Shown here one piece after another: positions 22,857-33,691 of a stretch of 64,000 nucleotides of DNA. A program made the translations under genes and the position numbers. Numbering within the stretch: the first letter of the stretch is position 1; every line of letters begins with the position of its first letter. Origin of the DNA: Janibacter endophyticus (GTDB lineage: Bacteria > Actinomycetota > Actinomycetes > Actinomycetales > Dermatophilaceae); assembly GCF_016888335.1 (NCBI RefSeq), contig NZ_JAFEJG010000004.1, positions 2,046,001 through 2,110,000 of the forward strand, read 5' to 3'. Under the pieces are notes generated by a model. The model made no database searches and was not told where the DNA came from. It saw nothing but the letters and a program-made list of their open reading frames with translations.

Positions 22857-22862
22857 ACCCTA
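22857..22862 (-). promoter_or_regulatory. -10 hexamer of uvrC, leaderless start
   Basis: TAGGGT on the minus strand ends 6 nt before the GTG at 22850. The corresponding -35 position falls at the outer edge of the inverted module that begins at 22881. Confidence 0.5.
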
Positions 22863-22880
22863 GGCGGCCGGTCGGACGGT

Positions 22881-22942
22881 GACCTTTATCGGGTTATCCG
22901 AGAAAGCGACTCGAACCCGGGAACGGTTCCGGGGTTCGAGTC
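22881..22942. repeat. Left inverted module of a palindrome-bounded cassette
   Basis: Two hairpins lie side by side. The first (22883-22907) has CCTTTATCGG, loop GTTAT and CCGAGAAAGC, with two mismatches. The second (22908-22942) has 17-nt arms GACTCGAACCCGGGAAC and GTTCCGGGGTTCGAGTC around one base, with one mismatch. Read inward, GACCTTTATCGG and, 44 nt on, a GGTTC-N2-GGGTTCGAG segment match the inverted copy at 24052-24113, where the spacing is 45 nt. Confidence 0.7.
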
Positions 22943-22979
22943 ACCTTGTCGGGTGGAGCCCGGCTGTGGGGCGAAGGGG

Positions 22980-23942
22980 TCAGCCGGCCAGGGGCGAAGG
23001 GGCCTTGCCGGCCCTCGCGATGGCGGCCCGGATCCGGGCCAGCAGCGCCGTGGGGTTGTGCAGGTCCGACCACGTGACCCGGACGACGGTGTAGCCGAGG
23101 TCGCGGATCCGCTCCTCACGCTTCTTCTCGGAGAGGACGGCTGTGACCGCGTCCGTGTCCTTGCCGTACTTGATCTCGCCGTCGAACTCGATGACCACCA
23201 TCGCCCCCTTGACCTTGAGGTCCACCCGGCCCACGAACCTCTCGAGCTCGTCCTCGATGACGAACTGCGGGATGACCTCGATCCCTGACGCGTTGCACAG
23301 CACCCTGACCCGGCTCTCGCCCATCGACTCGGACCGACCGTCGAGGTGGCTGAGCATGGCGACCGCCGCCGCGCTGCCGGGTTGTCCGCAGAGCTCGTCC
23401 ACGACGGCCTGGATGTCGGCGAGGCTCACGAGCTCGTCGTGGAGTGCCGCATCGCCCGCGACCACGCCGGCCGTCATCCCGTCGATGCAGGCGATCTGTG
23501 CCACCGCGCGAGCAACCGGCACCGTGGGACCCAGCTCCGTCATCACCGTGGTCTCGCCGGAGCGAGGACGGAGACAGGCGGCGAGCGTGTCTACCTGGTG
23601 CTTGAGCGGTCGTTCGAGCCGGCACCTGCTCAGCGTCCGGGTAAAGGTCGGGAGCCCGTGCGCCACCGCCGCGGAGCACGCGGCCAGCACCGCGTCCGGG
23701 TACACGAGCAGCAGCCCGCGGCACAGGAGGCGATGCCGCTCCGCCTGGGCCAACCCCTTCGGCATCCCGTCGGGCAGCCGTCCCGGGTCCGCGTAGACGC
23801 TCCGGCACAGGTGCAGCAGCTCCTTGCGGGTCACTGCCTCGAGCAGTGCGCGACGAGTCCAGCCCAGAGCTCGGGCTTGTGCGGTCGTGACGACGCCGCC
23901 CTGGGCGGCGGCCAGCTCGAGCAGCGATGTGAGATCACTCAT
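22980..23942 (-). CDS. AbiEi-like winged-helix protein with C-terminal Vsr/DUF559-like nuclease domain
   Basis: A 320-residue protein. Residues about 1-50 resemble the AbiEi antitoxin winged helix (GVVTTAQARALGWTRRALLE). The C-terminal 110 residues look like a PD-(D/E)XK fold of the DUF559/Vsr kind, with candidate catalytic residues E209, D241, E252, D254 and K258 (VIEFDGEIKYG). No AbiEii-type nucleotidyltransferase toxin lies nearby, so it is not an ordinary AbiE pair. The gene fills a unit bounded by inverted palindrome modules. Function unknown; DNA binding and cleavage are inference from the folds. Confidence 0.75.
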   Translation of the reverse strand: MSDLTSLLELAAAQGGVVTTAQARALGWTRRALLEAVTRKELLHLCRSVYADPGRLPDGMPKGLAQAERHRLLCRGLLLVYPDAVLAACSAAVAHGLPTFTRTLSRCRLERPLKHQVDTLAACLRPRSGETTVMTELGPTVPVARAVAQIACIDGMTAGVVAGDAALHDELVSLADIQAVVDELCGQPGSAAAVAMLSHLDGRSESMGESRVRVLCNASGIEVIPQFVIEDELERFVGRVDLKVKGAMVVIEFDGEIKYGKDTDAVTAVLSEKKREERIRDLGYTVVRVTWSDLHNPTALLARIRAAIARAGKAPSPLAG

Positions 23943-24051
23943 GGGCCGACCCCACCCCGGACCAACCCGGCGCGTCCCCCCCTTCGCGAGGGCTGTGGAC
24001 GAAGGGAAGTCCGCCCCCTGCCCCGTGGACAACGCCACGCCCGGGAAAGTT

Positions 24052-24113
24052 CCTCGAACCCGAGAACCTTTGTCTGGTGACGGGCCCCTTTATCGGGTTG
24101 TCCGATAAAGGTC
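24052..24113. repeat. Right inverted module of the palindrome-bounded cassette
   Basis: It carries a perfect 10-bp hairpin, CCTTTATCGG, loop GTTGT, CCGATAAAGG (24087-24111), directly after the Rieske-gene stop, so it may also act as that gene's terminator. A smaller dyad (24049-24067, GTTCCTCG and CGAGAAC) contains CTCGAACCCGAGAAC, identical at 14 of 15 bases to 22910-22924. The order is reversed relative to the left module, giving a terminal-inverted-repeat layout. Confidence 0.7.
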
Positions 24114-24540
24114 AGGTGACCGTCAGGGTGTCGCCGTCGACGGCGACCTCCTTGGCACCGAGACCCTCCGCGGCGGGGCCAGCGGTCCGCTCGCCGGAGG
24201 TCGGGTCGAAGGTGCTCCCGTGGCACGGGCAGTGGATCGCGGTCTCGTCGACCTGGTTCACCGCGCAGCCCTGGTGGGGACACCGGGCGTCGAAGGCGTG
24301 GAACTCTCCCTGCGTCGGCTGGGTGACGACGACCCCGTCGCGGACGACGCCACCGCCCACCGGAACGTCGGCGACCGCGAGCTCGACACGTCCCGCGGAT
24401 GCACCGGAGTCGCTCCCGCCCCCGCCGCAGCCGGCGAGGGGGAGCCCGCCGCCGACCACGACGGCCGGGGCGACGAGGGCGCCCCGACGGGTCAGTCCGG
24501 AGGGGCTGGGAGTGCGGACCTGGTTGTCCTCAGCAGTCAT
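24112..24540 (-). CDS. Rieske (2Fe-2S) protein, secreted lipoprotein
   Basis: A 142-residue protein with a Tat/lipoprotein-type signal (TRRGALVAPAVVVGG then PLAGC, lipid-modified Cys38) and a Rieske domain. Cluster ligands are in CPHQGC (C87, H89) and CPCHGS (C104, H107), with C92 and C106 placed for the stabilising disulfide. Known relatives are stand-alone Rieske proteins at the cell surface of actinobacteria, not the large QcrA subunit; the electron-transfer partner is unknown. The gene stands alone between the nuclease cassette and livK. Confidence 0.9.
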   Translation of the reverse strand: MTAEDNQVRTPSPSGLTRRGALVAPAVVVGGGLPLAGCGGGGSDSGASAGRVELAVADVPVGGGVVRDGVVVTQPTQGEFHAFDARCPHQGCAVNQVDETAIHCPCHGSTFDPTSGERTAGPAAEGLGAKEVAVDGDTLTVT

Positions 24541-24646
24541 GCCTCGATCGTGCCACCCGACCGCCGGCCGACGAGGTCCGGGAGGGGTTTGGTAACCGTT
24601 GGGACACGGAGTGACCTGGGTCTCCCGACCTAACGCGGTCCCGGTC

Positions 24647-24652
24647 TATCTT
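24647..24652 (+). promoter_or_regulatory. Candidate -10 of the liv operon
   Basis: TATCTT lies 70 nt before the livK GTG, the best sigma-70-like hexamer in the 181-nt gap. An AGGAGG ribosome binding site (24713-24718) precedes the GTG. A small dyad GGTTTGGTAACC lies near 24587 and could be an operator. Confidence 0.35.
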
Positions 24653-24721
24653 TCGGTCAGCCCACGACAGATCTCGTGGATCGCGGGTCCCGTGCCCGGC
24701 AAATCTTCACCAGGAGGAAAC

Positions 24722-25957
24722 GTGTCCAAGCGTTCCGTCATCTCTGCGGGGGCCCTGCTCCTCGCTACCTCCCTGACCTTGTCGGCCTGCGGCACCCGCG
24801 GCGACGACAGCGACGGCGGCTCCGGCGGCTCCGCTGGCGGCGACGACAAGGTCGTCAAGATCGGCGTCATCGCCCCGCTCTCCGGCGACCTCTCGGCCCT
24901 CGGCAAGGGCATCGAGAACTCGGTCGACCTCGCGATCAAGCAGGCCAACGAGTCGGGTGACCTCGACGGCTGGAAGATCGAGATCGCGGCCGAGGACGAC
25001 CAGGCCAACCCCGACGTCGGCAAGAACGCCGCCTCGAAGCTCGCGGGCGACAAGGACGTCATCGGCGTCGTCGGCACCCTGAACTCCTCCGTGGCGGGCA
25101 CCGTCGCCCCGGTCCTCAACACCGCCAAGATCGTCCAGGTCTCCCCGGCCAACACCGGTGTCTCCCTGACGAAGGGCGAGGACACCGAGAACCCGCAGCG
25201 CCCCTACGCCAACTACTTCCGCACCTGCACGACGGACGCCATCCAGGGCCCCTTCGCCGCCCGCTACCTCTTCGAGAAGGCCGGCATCAAGGAGGTCGCG
25301 ACGATCCACGACAAGAAGGCCTACGGCCAGGGTCTCGTCGAGTCGTTCACGGAGGAGTACGAGAAGCTCGGCGGCAAGATCGTCGCCGCCGAGACGATCA
25401 ACCCCGACGACGACAAGTACGACGCCGTCGTCACCTCCGTCAAGGCCAAGAACCCGAAGGCGGTCTACTACGGCGGCGAGTACCCGCAGGCCGGCCCGCT
25501 GAGCCAGCAGATGAAGGCCCAGGGTCTCGACGTCCCGATCATGGGCGGCGACGGCATCTTCTCGCCGGAGTTCGTCAAGCTCGCCGGCAAGACCTCCAAC
25601 GGCGACCTCGCGACCTCCATCGGCGCGCCGACCGCGAAGCTCGACTCCGCGAAGGCCTTCGTCGACGCGTACGAGGCCGGCGGCTACTCCGACCCCTACG
25701 AGGCGTACGGCGCGCAGTCGTACGACGCGGCCAACGCGATCATCAACGCGATCAAGGTCTCCCTCAAGGACGCCGACTCCGTCGAGGGTGCCCGCCAGGC
25801 CACCATCGACGCGATGAAGGACGTCTCCTTCGACGGCGCCACCGGCAAGGTCGCCTTCGACGAGTTCGGCGACACCACGACCCGCATCCTCACGGCCTAC
25901 GAGGTCAAGGACGGTGCGTGGACCGACGTCTCCACCGAGGAGTTCACCGACAAGTGA
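24722..25957 (+). CDS. livK: Branched-chain amino-acid ABC transporter, substrate-binding lipoprotein
   Basis: A 411-residue periplasmic-binding-fold protein of the LivJ/LivK type. A signal peptide ends in the lipobox LSAC with Cys23, followed by a Gly/Ser/Asp linker. The mature start KIGVIAPLSGDLSALGKGI is the family's ligand-binding opening. GTG at 24722 has a strong AGGAGG. It captures leucine, isoleucine or valine, or a related small amide, for LivHMGF; the exact substrate cannot be read from sequence. A large hairpin follows the gene. Confidence 0.94.
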   Translation: MSKRSVISAGALLLATSLTLSACGTRGDDSDGGSGGSAGGDDKVVKIGVIAPLSGDLSALGKGIENSVDLAIKQANESGDLDGWKIEIAAEDDQANPDVGKNAASKLAGDKDVIGVVGTLNSSVAGTVAPVLNTAKIVQVSPANTGVSLTKGEDTENPQRPYANYFRTCTTDAIQGPFAARYLFEKAGIKEVATIHDKKAYGQGLVESFTEEYEKLGGKIVAAETINPDDDKYDAVVTSVKAKNPKAVYYGGEYPQAGPLSQQMKAQGLDVPIMGGDGIFSPEFVKLAGKTSNGDLATSIGAPTAKLDSAKAFVDAYEAGGYSDPYEAYGAQSYDAANAIINAIKVSLKDADSVEGARQATIDAMKDVSFDGATGKVAFDEFGDTTTRILTAYEVKDGAWTDVSTEEFTDK

Positions 25958-25986
25958 CCGGTCGGGCACCAGCCCGCCAGTCCGGT

Positions 25987-26020
25987 TGACGGGGCGGGGG
26001 CAGCAGCCCCCGCCCCGTCA
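25987..26020 (+). terminator. Intercistronic hairpin between livK and livH
   Basis: A perfect 15-bp inverted repeat: arm TGACGGGGCGGGGGC, loop AGCA, then the complementary arm. There is no T-run. Placed after the binding-protein gene and before the permeases, it probably stabilises livK mRNA or partly stops transcription. Confidence 0.75.
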
Positions 26021-26093
26021 GCCAGGTCGCAGACCGCGACCGCCGAGGCGCACCTGCCTCCCCCACCGTCCCTCCACAACCCCAGGAGGCCTC

Positions 26094-27059
26094 GTGGACC
26101 TGTTCCTGCAGCAGCTCGTGAACGGGCTGACGATCGGCTCGCTCTACGCGCTGATCGCCGTCGGGTACACCGTCGTCTACGGCATCGTCCAGCTCATCAA
26201 CTTCGCGCACGGCGAGATCTTCATGATCGGCGCCTTCGGCGCGCTGAGCACCTACCTCATCCTCTTCCAGGGCCAGACCGCCCTGTGGATCCTGCCGATC
26301 ATGATCATCGGCGCGATGATCTGCTCCGTGGGTGTCGCAGTCCTCACCGAGCGGGTGGCCTACCGGCCGCTGCGCGGCGCACCGCGCCTCGCCCCGCTCA
26401 TCACCGCCATCGGCATCAGCGTCTTCCTCCAGGAGTTCGTCCGTCTCTTCTACGACAAGATCCCTGGCGTCGACTTCCCCTCGGCGAAGCAGAAGATCCC
26501 CTTCCCCCAGGTCGACCTCGTCACCGGTGAGGCCCTCGAGATCTTCGGCGTGACGATCCAGCGGGCGGCCGTCTTCACCATCGGCTCGCTCGTCCTCTGC
26601 GGCATCGCGCTGTGGTTCTTCATCTCGAAGACCCGCACCGGCCGCGGCATGCAGGCCGTCTCGCAGGACCCTGACACCGCTCGCCTCATGGGCATCAACG
26701 TGGACCGGACGATCGTCATCGCCTTCGCCATCGGCGCCTCGCTGGCCGCCATCGCCGGCGTCGCGCAGGGTCTGCTCAACACGAACATCAACTTCAAGAT
26801 GGGCTTCATCGCCGGTCTCAAGGCCTTCACCGCCGCTGTCCTCGGCGGCATCGGCAACGTCTGGGGCGCGATCGTCGGCGGGCTGGTCCTCGGGATCGTC
26901 GAGACGCTCGTCACCCAGTACACGACGCTCCTGCCCTTCGGTCTCGACCAGTTCGGCGGCTCGTCGTGGAAGGACGTCTGGGCCTTCGCCCTCCTCATCC
27001 TCATCCTCGTCTTCCGGCCCCAGGGCCTCCTCGGTGCAAGGGTGGTGGACCGCGCATGA
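26094..27059 (+). CDS. livH: Branched-chain amino-acid ABC transporter permease LivH
   Basis: A 321-residue membrane protein with about eight helices. It opens with the LivH signature LQQLVNGLTIGSLYALIAVGY and YGIVQLINFAHGE. The ATPase-contact segment is RGMQAVSQDPDTARLMGINV. The start is a GTG at 26094 with AGGAGG (26084-26089) four bases upstream. Its stop overlaps the livM ATG (ATGA). Confidence 0.95.
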   Translation: MDLFLQQLVNGLTIGSLYALIAVGYTVVYGIVQLINFAHGEIFMIGAFGALSTYLILFQGQTALWILPIMIIGAMICSVGVAVLTERVAYRPLRGAPRLAPLITAIGISVFLQEFVRLFYDKIPGVDFPSAKQKIPFPQVDLVTGEALEIFGVTIQRAAVFTIGSLVLCGIALWFFISKTRTGRGMQAVSQDPDTARLMGINVDRTIVIAFAIGASLAAIAGVAQGLLNTNINFKMGFIAGLKAFTAAVLGGIGNVWGAIVGGLVLGIVETLVTQYTTLLPFGLDQFGGSSWKDVWAFALLILILVFRPQGLLGARVVDRA

Positions 27060-28759
27060 GCACGGCAACCGCAGCTCCTCAGCAGGTCGAGACGACCGAC
27101 CGCAGCGGCCTTGGCACCACCCTCGGCCTCGTCGGCGGAGCGCTGCTCCTCGTCTCCGGACTGCTCTCCTGGTCCTTCGAGCCGGTCTTCGGTGACATCA
27201 GCGTCCGCTTCTGGCCGGTCACCCTGCAGATCTTCGCGATGCTCATCGGCGCCGCGACCCTCGTCATCGCGCTGTCTCGCTCGGTCCTGCGCAAGCCCCT
27301 CGGCTGGCTCAACGCCGGTCCCGGCCTGCTCGCGACCGGGATCGGGGCGACGATCTTCGCGGCCCTCTCCCTCGCCGCGATCACCCAGCAGACCGGCGGG
27401 CTCATCAACGCCAACGAAGGGGTCTGGGTCGCCCTCGTCGGCGGTCTGATCACCGCCGCCGGCGGCTGGCTCGGACGCCACGTCGTCTCCGAGCGCGAGG
27501 CCTTCCACGTCAAGGCGCCGAGCACGGTCGAGATCGCGATCATCGTCATCGTCTGCGCCCTCGCGCTGGCCGTCGCGGCCTACGCGCTCGGACGGGAGGA
27601 CGCGTGGGTCTTCGTCCTCTTCCTCCTGACGATGGGTGTCATCGCGACCGGCCTGGCCAAGGCAGGCTTCTTCAGCTACCTCGGTGCCGCCGCCCAGCGT
27701 CACCAGCACGTGCTGACCCTCGGCGCGTTCGCCGCTGCCTTCCTCTTCCCGTTCACCCAGGACGGCTCCGAGATCAACATGTCGATCGCGACCGGCGTGC
27801 TGATCTTCGCCGCGACCGCGATCGGCCTGAACATCGTCGTCGGCCTCGCCGGCCTCCTCGACCTCGGCTACATCGCCTTCCTCGGCGCCGGCGCCTACGT
27901 CGGGGCGATCCTGTCGGGCTCGGTCTCGAGCTCGATCGGCTGGACGCCGCCCTTCCTCGTGACGGCGCTCATCGGTGGCATCTTCGCCGCGATCCTCGGC
28001 CTCATCGTCGGCTCGCCGACGCTGCGGGTCAGCGGTGACTACCTCGCCATCGTGACGCTGGCCTTCGGTGAGATCTTCCGGCTGTCGATGTTCAACCTCG
28101 ACGGCAACAACGGGCCCGATCTCACCAACGGCCCGAACGGCGTGACCAACATCCCCGACCTCAACCTCTTCGGGTTCGACTTCGGGACGACCCACGTCAT
28201 CGCGGGGATCCCGCTGAGCCGGGCAGCGAACTACTACCTCTTCATGCTGCTGCTCACGGCGCTCATCGTGCTCATCTTCGCCCGGCTCAACAACAGCCGG
28301 ATCGGGCGTGGCTGGGTCGCGATCCGTGAGGACGAGCGGGCCGCCGAGGCCATGGGTGTCAACACCTTCGGGCTCAAGCTGCTCGCCTTCGCCGGTGGTG
28401 CCTTCCTCGCCGGTATCGCCGGCACGGTCAAGGCGCACTACGACACCTCGGTGACACCTGACCAGTACCAGTTCCTCGAGTCCGCCTTCCTGCTGGCCGC
28501 GGTCGTCCTCGGCGGCATGGGCACGATCGCCGGCGTCGTCCTCGGCGCGGTGATCCTCAAGCTCATGCCGGAGAAGCTGCGCTTCTTCAACGAGTACCGG
28601 CTGCTGCTCTTCGGCCTGCTGCTCGTCCTCATGATGCGCTTCCGCCCGGAGGGCCTCGTCGCCAACAAGCGACGCCAGCTCGAGTTCCACGAGGACGACG
28701 AAGAGCTCGCCGACGAGATCGGTGAGTGGAAGGCCGTCAAGGAGGAGGACGCCCCATGA
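27056..28759 (+). CDS. livM: Branched-chain amino-acid ABC transporter permease LivM with N-terminal membrane extension
   Basis: A 567-residue protein. The LivM core starts near residue 240 (GLNIVVGLAGLLDLGYIAFL, with an AIREDERAAEAMGVN ATPase-coupling loop near 425). It is preceded by about 200 residues with five or six extra hydrophobic segments (for example 21-40, 53-74, 88-109, 124-139, 158-178), so the protein is far longer than the usual 300-430. The tail is acidic. The ATG overlaps the livH stop and the stop overlaps the livG ATG. Confidence 0.93.
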   Translation: MSTATAAPQQVETTDRSGLGTTLGLVGGALLLVSGLLSWSFEPVFGDISVRFWPVTLQIFAMLIGAATLVIALSRSVLRKPLGWLNAGPGLLATGIGATIFAALSLAAITQQTGGLINANEGVWVALVGGLITAAGGWLGRHVVSEREAFHVKAPSTVEIAIIVIVCALALAVAAYALGREDAWVFVLFLLTMGVIATGLAKAGFFSYLGAAAQRHQHVLTLGAFAAAFLFPFTQDGSEINMSIATGVLIFAATAIGLNIVVGLAGLLDLGYIAFLGAGAYVGAILSGSVSSSIGWTPPFLVTALIGGIFAAILGLIVGSPTLRVSGDYLAIVTLAFGEIFRLSMFNLDGNNGPDLTNGPNGVTNIPDLNLFGFDFGTTHVIAGIPLSRAANYYLFMLLLTALIVLIFARLNNSRIGRGWVAIREDERAAEAMGVNTFGLKLLAFAGGAFLAGIAGTVKAHYDTSVTPDQYQFLESAFLLAAVVLGGMGTIAGVVLGAVILKLMPEKLRFFNEYRLLLFGLLLVLMMRFRPEGLVANKRRQLEFHEDDEELADEIGEWKAVKEEDAP

Positions 28760-29667
28760 GCACCACCACGACCCAGGTACCTCAGGGCTCCCCCGCCGAC
28801 ACCGGCGAGGTCGTCCTCGAGGCCAAGGACATCGTCATGCGGTTCGGCGGCCTCACCGCCGTGAACAACGTCTCCTTCCAGGTCCACGAGGGCGAGATCC
28901 TCGGCCTCATCGGGCCCAACGGAGCGGGCAAGACGACCTTCTTCAACTGCCTCACCGGCATGTACAAGCCGACGTCCGGCACCGTGCGGCTCGGCGGCAA
29001 TGTCCTGCCGCCCAAGCCGCGCGAGGTCGTCACGGCCGGCATGGCCCGGACGTTCCAGAACATCCGGCTCTTCAACAACATGACGGCGTTGGAGAACGTC
29101 ATGGTCGGACGGTACTGCCGCACGTCCTCGATGGCCCTCACCTCGATCCTCCGTGGCCCGAAGTTCCGCCGCGAGGAGAGCGAGAGCCTGGAGAGGGCGC
29201 ACCGGCTGCTCGACTTCGTCGGGCTCGACCACAAGGCCGACAGCCTCGCGCGCAACCTCCCCTACGGCGAGCAGCGCAAGCTGGAGATCGCCCGGGCCCT
29301 GGCCACCGACCCGCAGGTCATCCTGCTCGACGAGCCGACGGCCGGCATGAACCCCAAGGAGACGGAGGAGGCCATGCACCTCATCTTCCGGATCCGGGAC
29401 CTCGGCATGGCCGTCGTCGTCATCGAGCACGACATGCGCTTCATCTTCAACCTCTGCGACCGGGTGCTCTGCCTCGTCCGCGGCGAGACGCTCATCGAGG
29501 GCACACCCGGTGAGGTGCAGTCGGACCCACGGGTGATCGAGGCCTACATCGGGGGTGCCGACGACGACATCTCCGACGACGAGCTCACCGCGGAGGACGT
29601 CGAGGTGCTGCACGCCGAGGGCATCGAGATCGACGCCCCCGGCACGGACGGGACGGAGGCCCGATGA
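28756..29667 (+). CDS. livG: Branched-chain amino-acid ABC transporter ATPase LivG
   Basis: A 303-residue ABC ATPase. Walker A is GPNGAGKTT, the signature region is LPYGEQRKLEIARAL, which is the degenerate signature normal for LivG, and Walker B is VILLDEPTAGMNP. The LivG-specific ARTFQNIRLFNNMTALENVM is present. About 40 acidic residues extend the C-terminus beyond the family end. It overlaps both neighbours by four bases. Confidence 0.95.
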   Translation: MSTTTTQVPQGSPADTGEVVLEAKDIVMRFGGLTAVNNVSFQVHEGEILGLIGPNGAGKTTFFNCLTGMYKPTSGTVRLGGNVLPPKPREVVTAGMARTFQNIRLFNNMTALENVMVGRYCRTSSMALTSILRGPKFRREESESLERAHRLLDFVGLDHKADSLARNLPYGEQRKLEIARALATDPQVILLDEPTAGMNPKETEEAMHLIFRIRDLGMAVVVIEHDMRFIFNLCDRVLCLVRGETLIEGTPGEVQSDPRVIEAYIGGADDDISDDELTAEDVEVLHAEGIEIDAPGTDGTEAR

Positions 29668-30377
29668 GCGCGCTGCTCGAGGTCGAGAACCTCAAGGTCG
29701 CCTACGGCAAGATCCTGGCGGTCAAGGGCATCTCCTTCACCGTCGGCGAGGGCGAGGTCGTCTCGCTCATCGGCACCAACGGCGCCGGCAAGACGACGAC
29801 GCTACGGACGATCTCCGGCCTCATCCGGCCGGCCGGTGGCCAGATCCGCTACCAGGGCAAGGACATCAGCTCGATCCCGGCGCACGAGATCGTCGGTCTC
29901 GGCCTGGCGCACTCCCCCGAGGGCCGACGGATCTTCCCGCGGATGACCGTCGAGGAGAACCTCCTCCTCGGCGCCTACGGCCGTCGGGACTCCGACGTGA
30001 GCAAGGACCTCAAGGCCGCCTACGAGCTCTTCCCGATCCTCGGGGAGCGCTCCAAGCAGCCGGCGGGCACCTTCTCCGGCGGTGAGCAGCAGATGCTCGC
30101 CATGGGCCGCGCGATGATGAGCCGCCCCAAGCTGCTCATGCTCGACGAGCCGTCGATGGGTCTCTCCCCGCTCATGATGAAGCGCATCATGAGCACGGTG
30201 ACGACCCTCCAGGAGCAGGGCACGACGATCCTCCTCGTCGAGCAGAACGCCCGTGCGGCGCTCAAGCTCGCGACGAAGGGATATGTCCTCGAGGTCGGCA
30301 AGATCGCCACCGAGGGCACCGGTCAGGAGCTGCTCCACAGCGACGAGGTCCGCAAGGCCTACCTCGGCGAGGACTGA
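29664..30377 (+). CDS. livF: Branched-chain amino-acid ABC transporter ATPase LivF
   Basis: A 237-residue ABC ATPase, the partner of LivG. Walker A GTNGAGKTTT, signature FSGGEQQMLAMGRAMM and Walker B LLMLDEPSMGLSP are intact, and LAHSPEGRRIFPRMTVEENL is typical of LivF. It closes the operon, and a strong two-sided terminator follows. Confidence 0.96.
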   Translation: MSALLEVENLKVAYGKILAVKGISFTVGEGEVVSLIGTNGAGKTTTLRTISGLIRPAGGQIRYQGKDISSIPAHEIVGLGLAHSPEGRRIFPRMTVEENLLLGAYGRRDSDVSKDLKAAYELFPILGERSKQPAGTFSGGEQQMLAMGRAMMSRPKLLMLDEPSMGLSPLMMKRIMSTVTTLQEQGTTILLVEQNARAALKLATKGYVLEVGKIATEGTGQELLHSDEVRKAYLGED

Positions 30378-30386
30378 GCCCACGAG

Positions 30387-30430
30387 GAAGGGGGGTGACC
30401 CGGCGGATCTGCGCCGGGTCACCCCCCTTC
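30387..30430. terminator. Bidirectional terminator between livF and uvrA
   Basis: A perfect 19-bp inverted repeat with a 6-nt loop (GATCTG); the arm begins GAAGGGGGGTGACCCGG. It serves both converging genes. The stem base is formed by the AAGGGG/CCCCTT core that also forms the terminators at 40197 and 60792. Confidence 0.85.
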
Positions 30431-30447
30431 GTCTGCCCGGGGCGGCG

Positions 30448-33618
<3,171 letters not shown>

Positions 33619-33625
33619 ATCCTCC

Positions 33626-33631
33626 ACTGTA
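33626..33631 (-). promoter_or_regulatory. -10 hexamer of uvrA, leaderless start
   Basis: TACAGT, then 7 nt, then GTG at 33618. The facing promoter TACCGT (33679-33684) serves the divergent gene. I found no GAAC-N4-GTTC LexA box between them. Confidence 0.5.
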
Positions 33632-33678
33632 GGTCGGCCCACCGACAACGCTGAACAGACCGGGACCCCCGCGCCCGG

Positions 33679-33684
33679 TACCGT
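33679..33684 (+). promoter_or_regulatory. -10 hexamer of the MBL-fold hydrolase gene, leaderless start
   Basis: TACCGT ends 7 nt before the ATG at 33692, and no ribosome binding site is present. Confidence 0.5.
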
Positions 33685-33691
33685 CTGCCCC

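Noticed and set aside
22908-22942. tRNA T-arm-like GGGTTCGAGTC near a palindrome
   Set aside because: The match is to the T-arm only, there is no acceptor stem, D-arm or anticodon arm, and the motif is explained by the palindrome.
23990-24036. DnaA-box-like TTGTCCAC and GTCCACAG upstream of the nuclease-like gene
   Set aside because: Only two degenerate matches, no AT-rich unwinding element and no dnaA or dnaN nearby, so not an origin.
33619-33691. SOS (LexA) box between uvrA and the MBL gene
   Set aside because: No GAAC-N4-GTTC dyad; only isolated GAACAG. Also not seen upstream of uvrB or uvrC.
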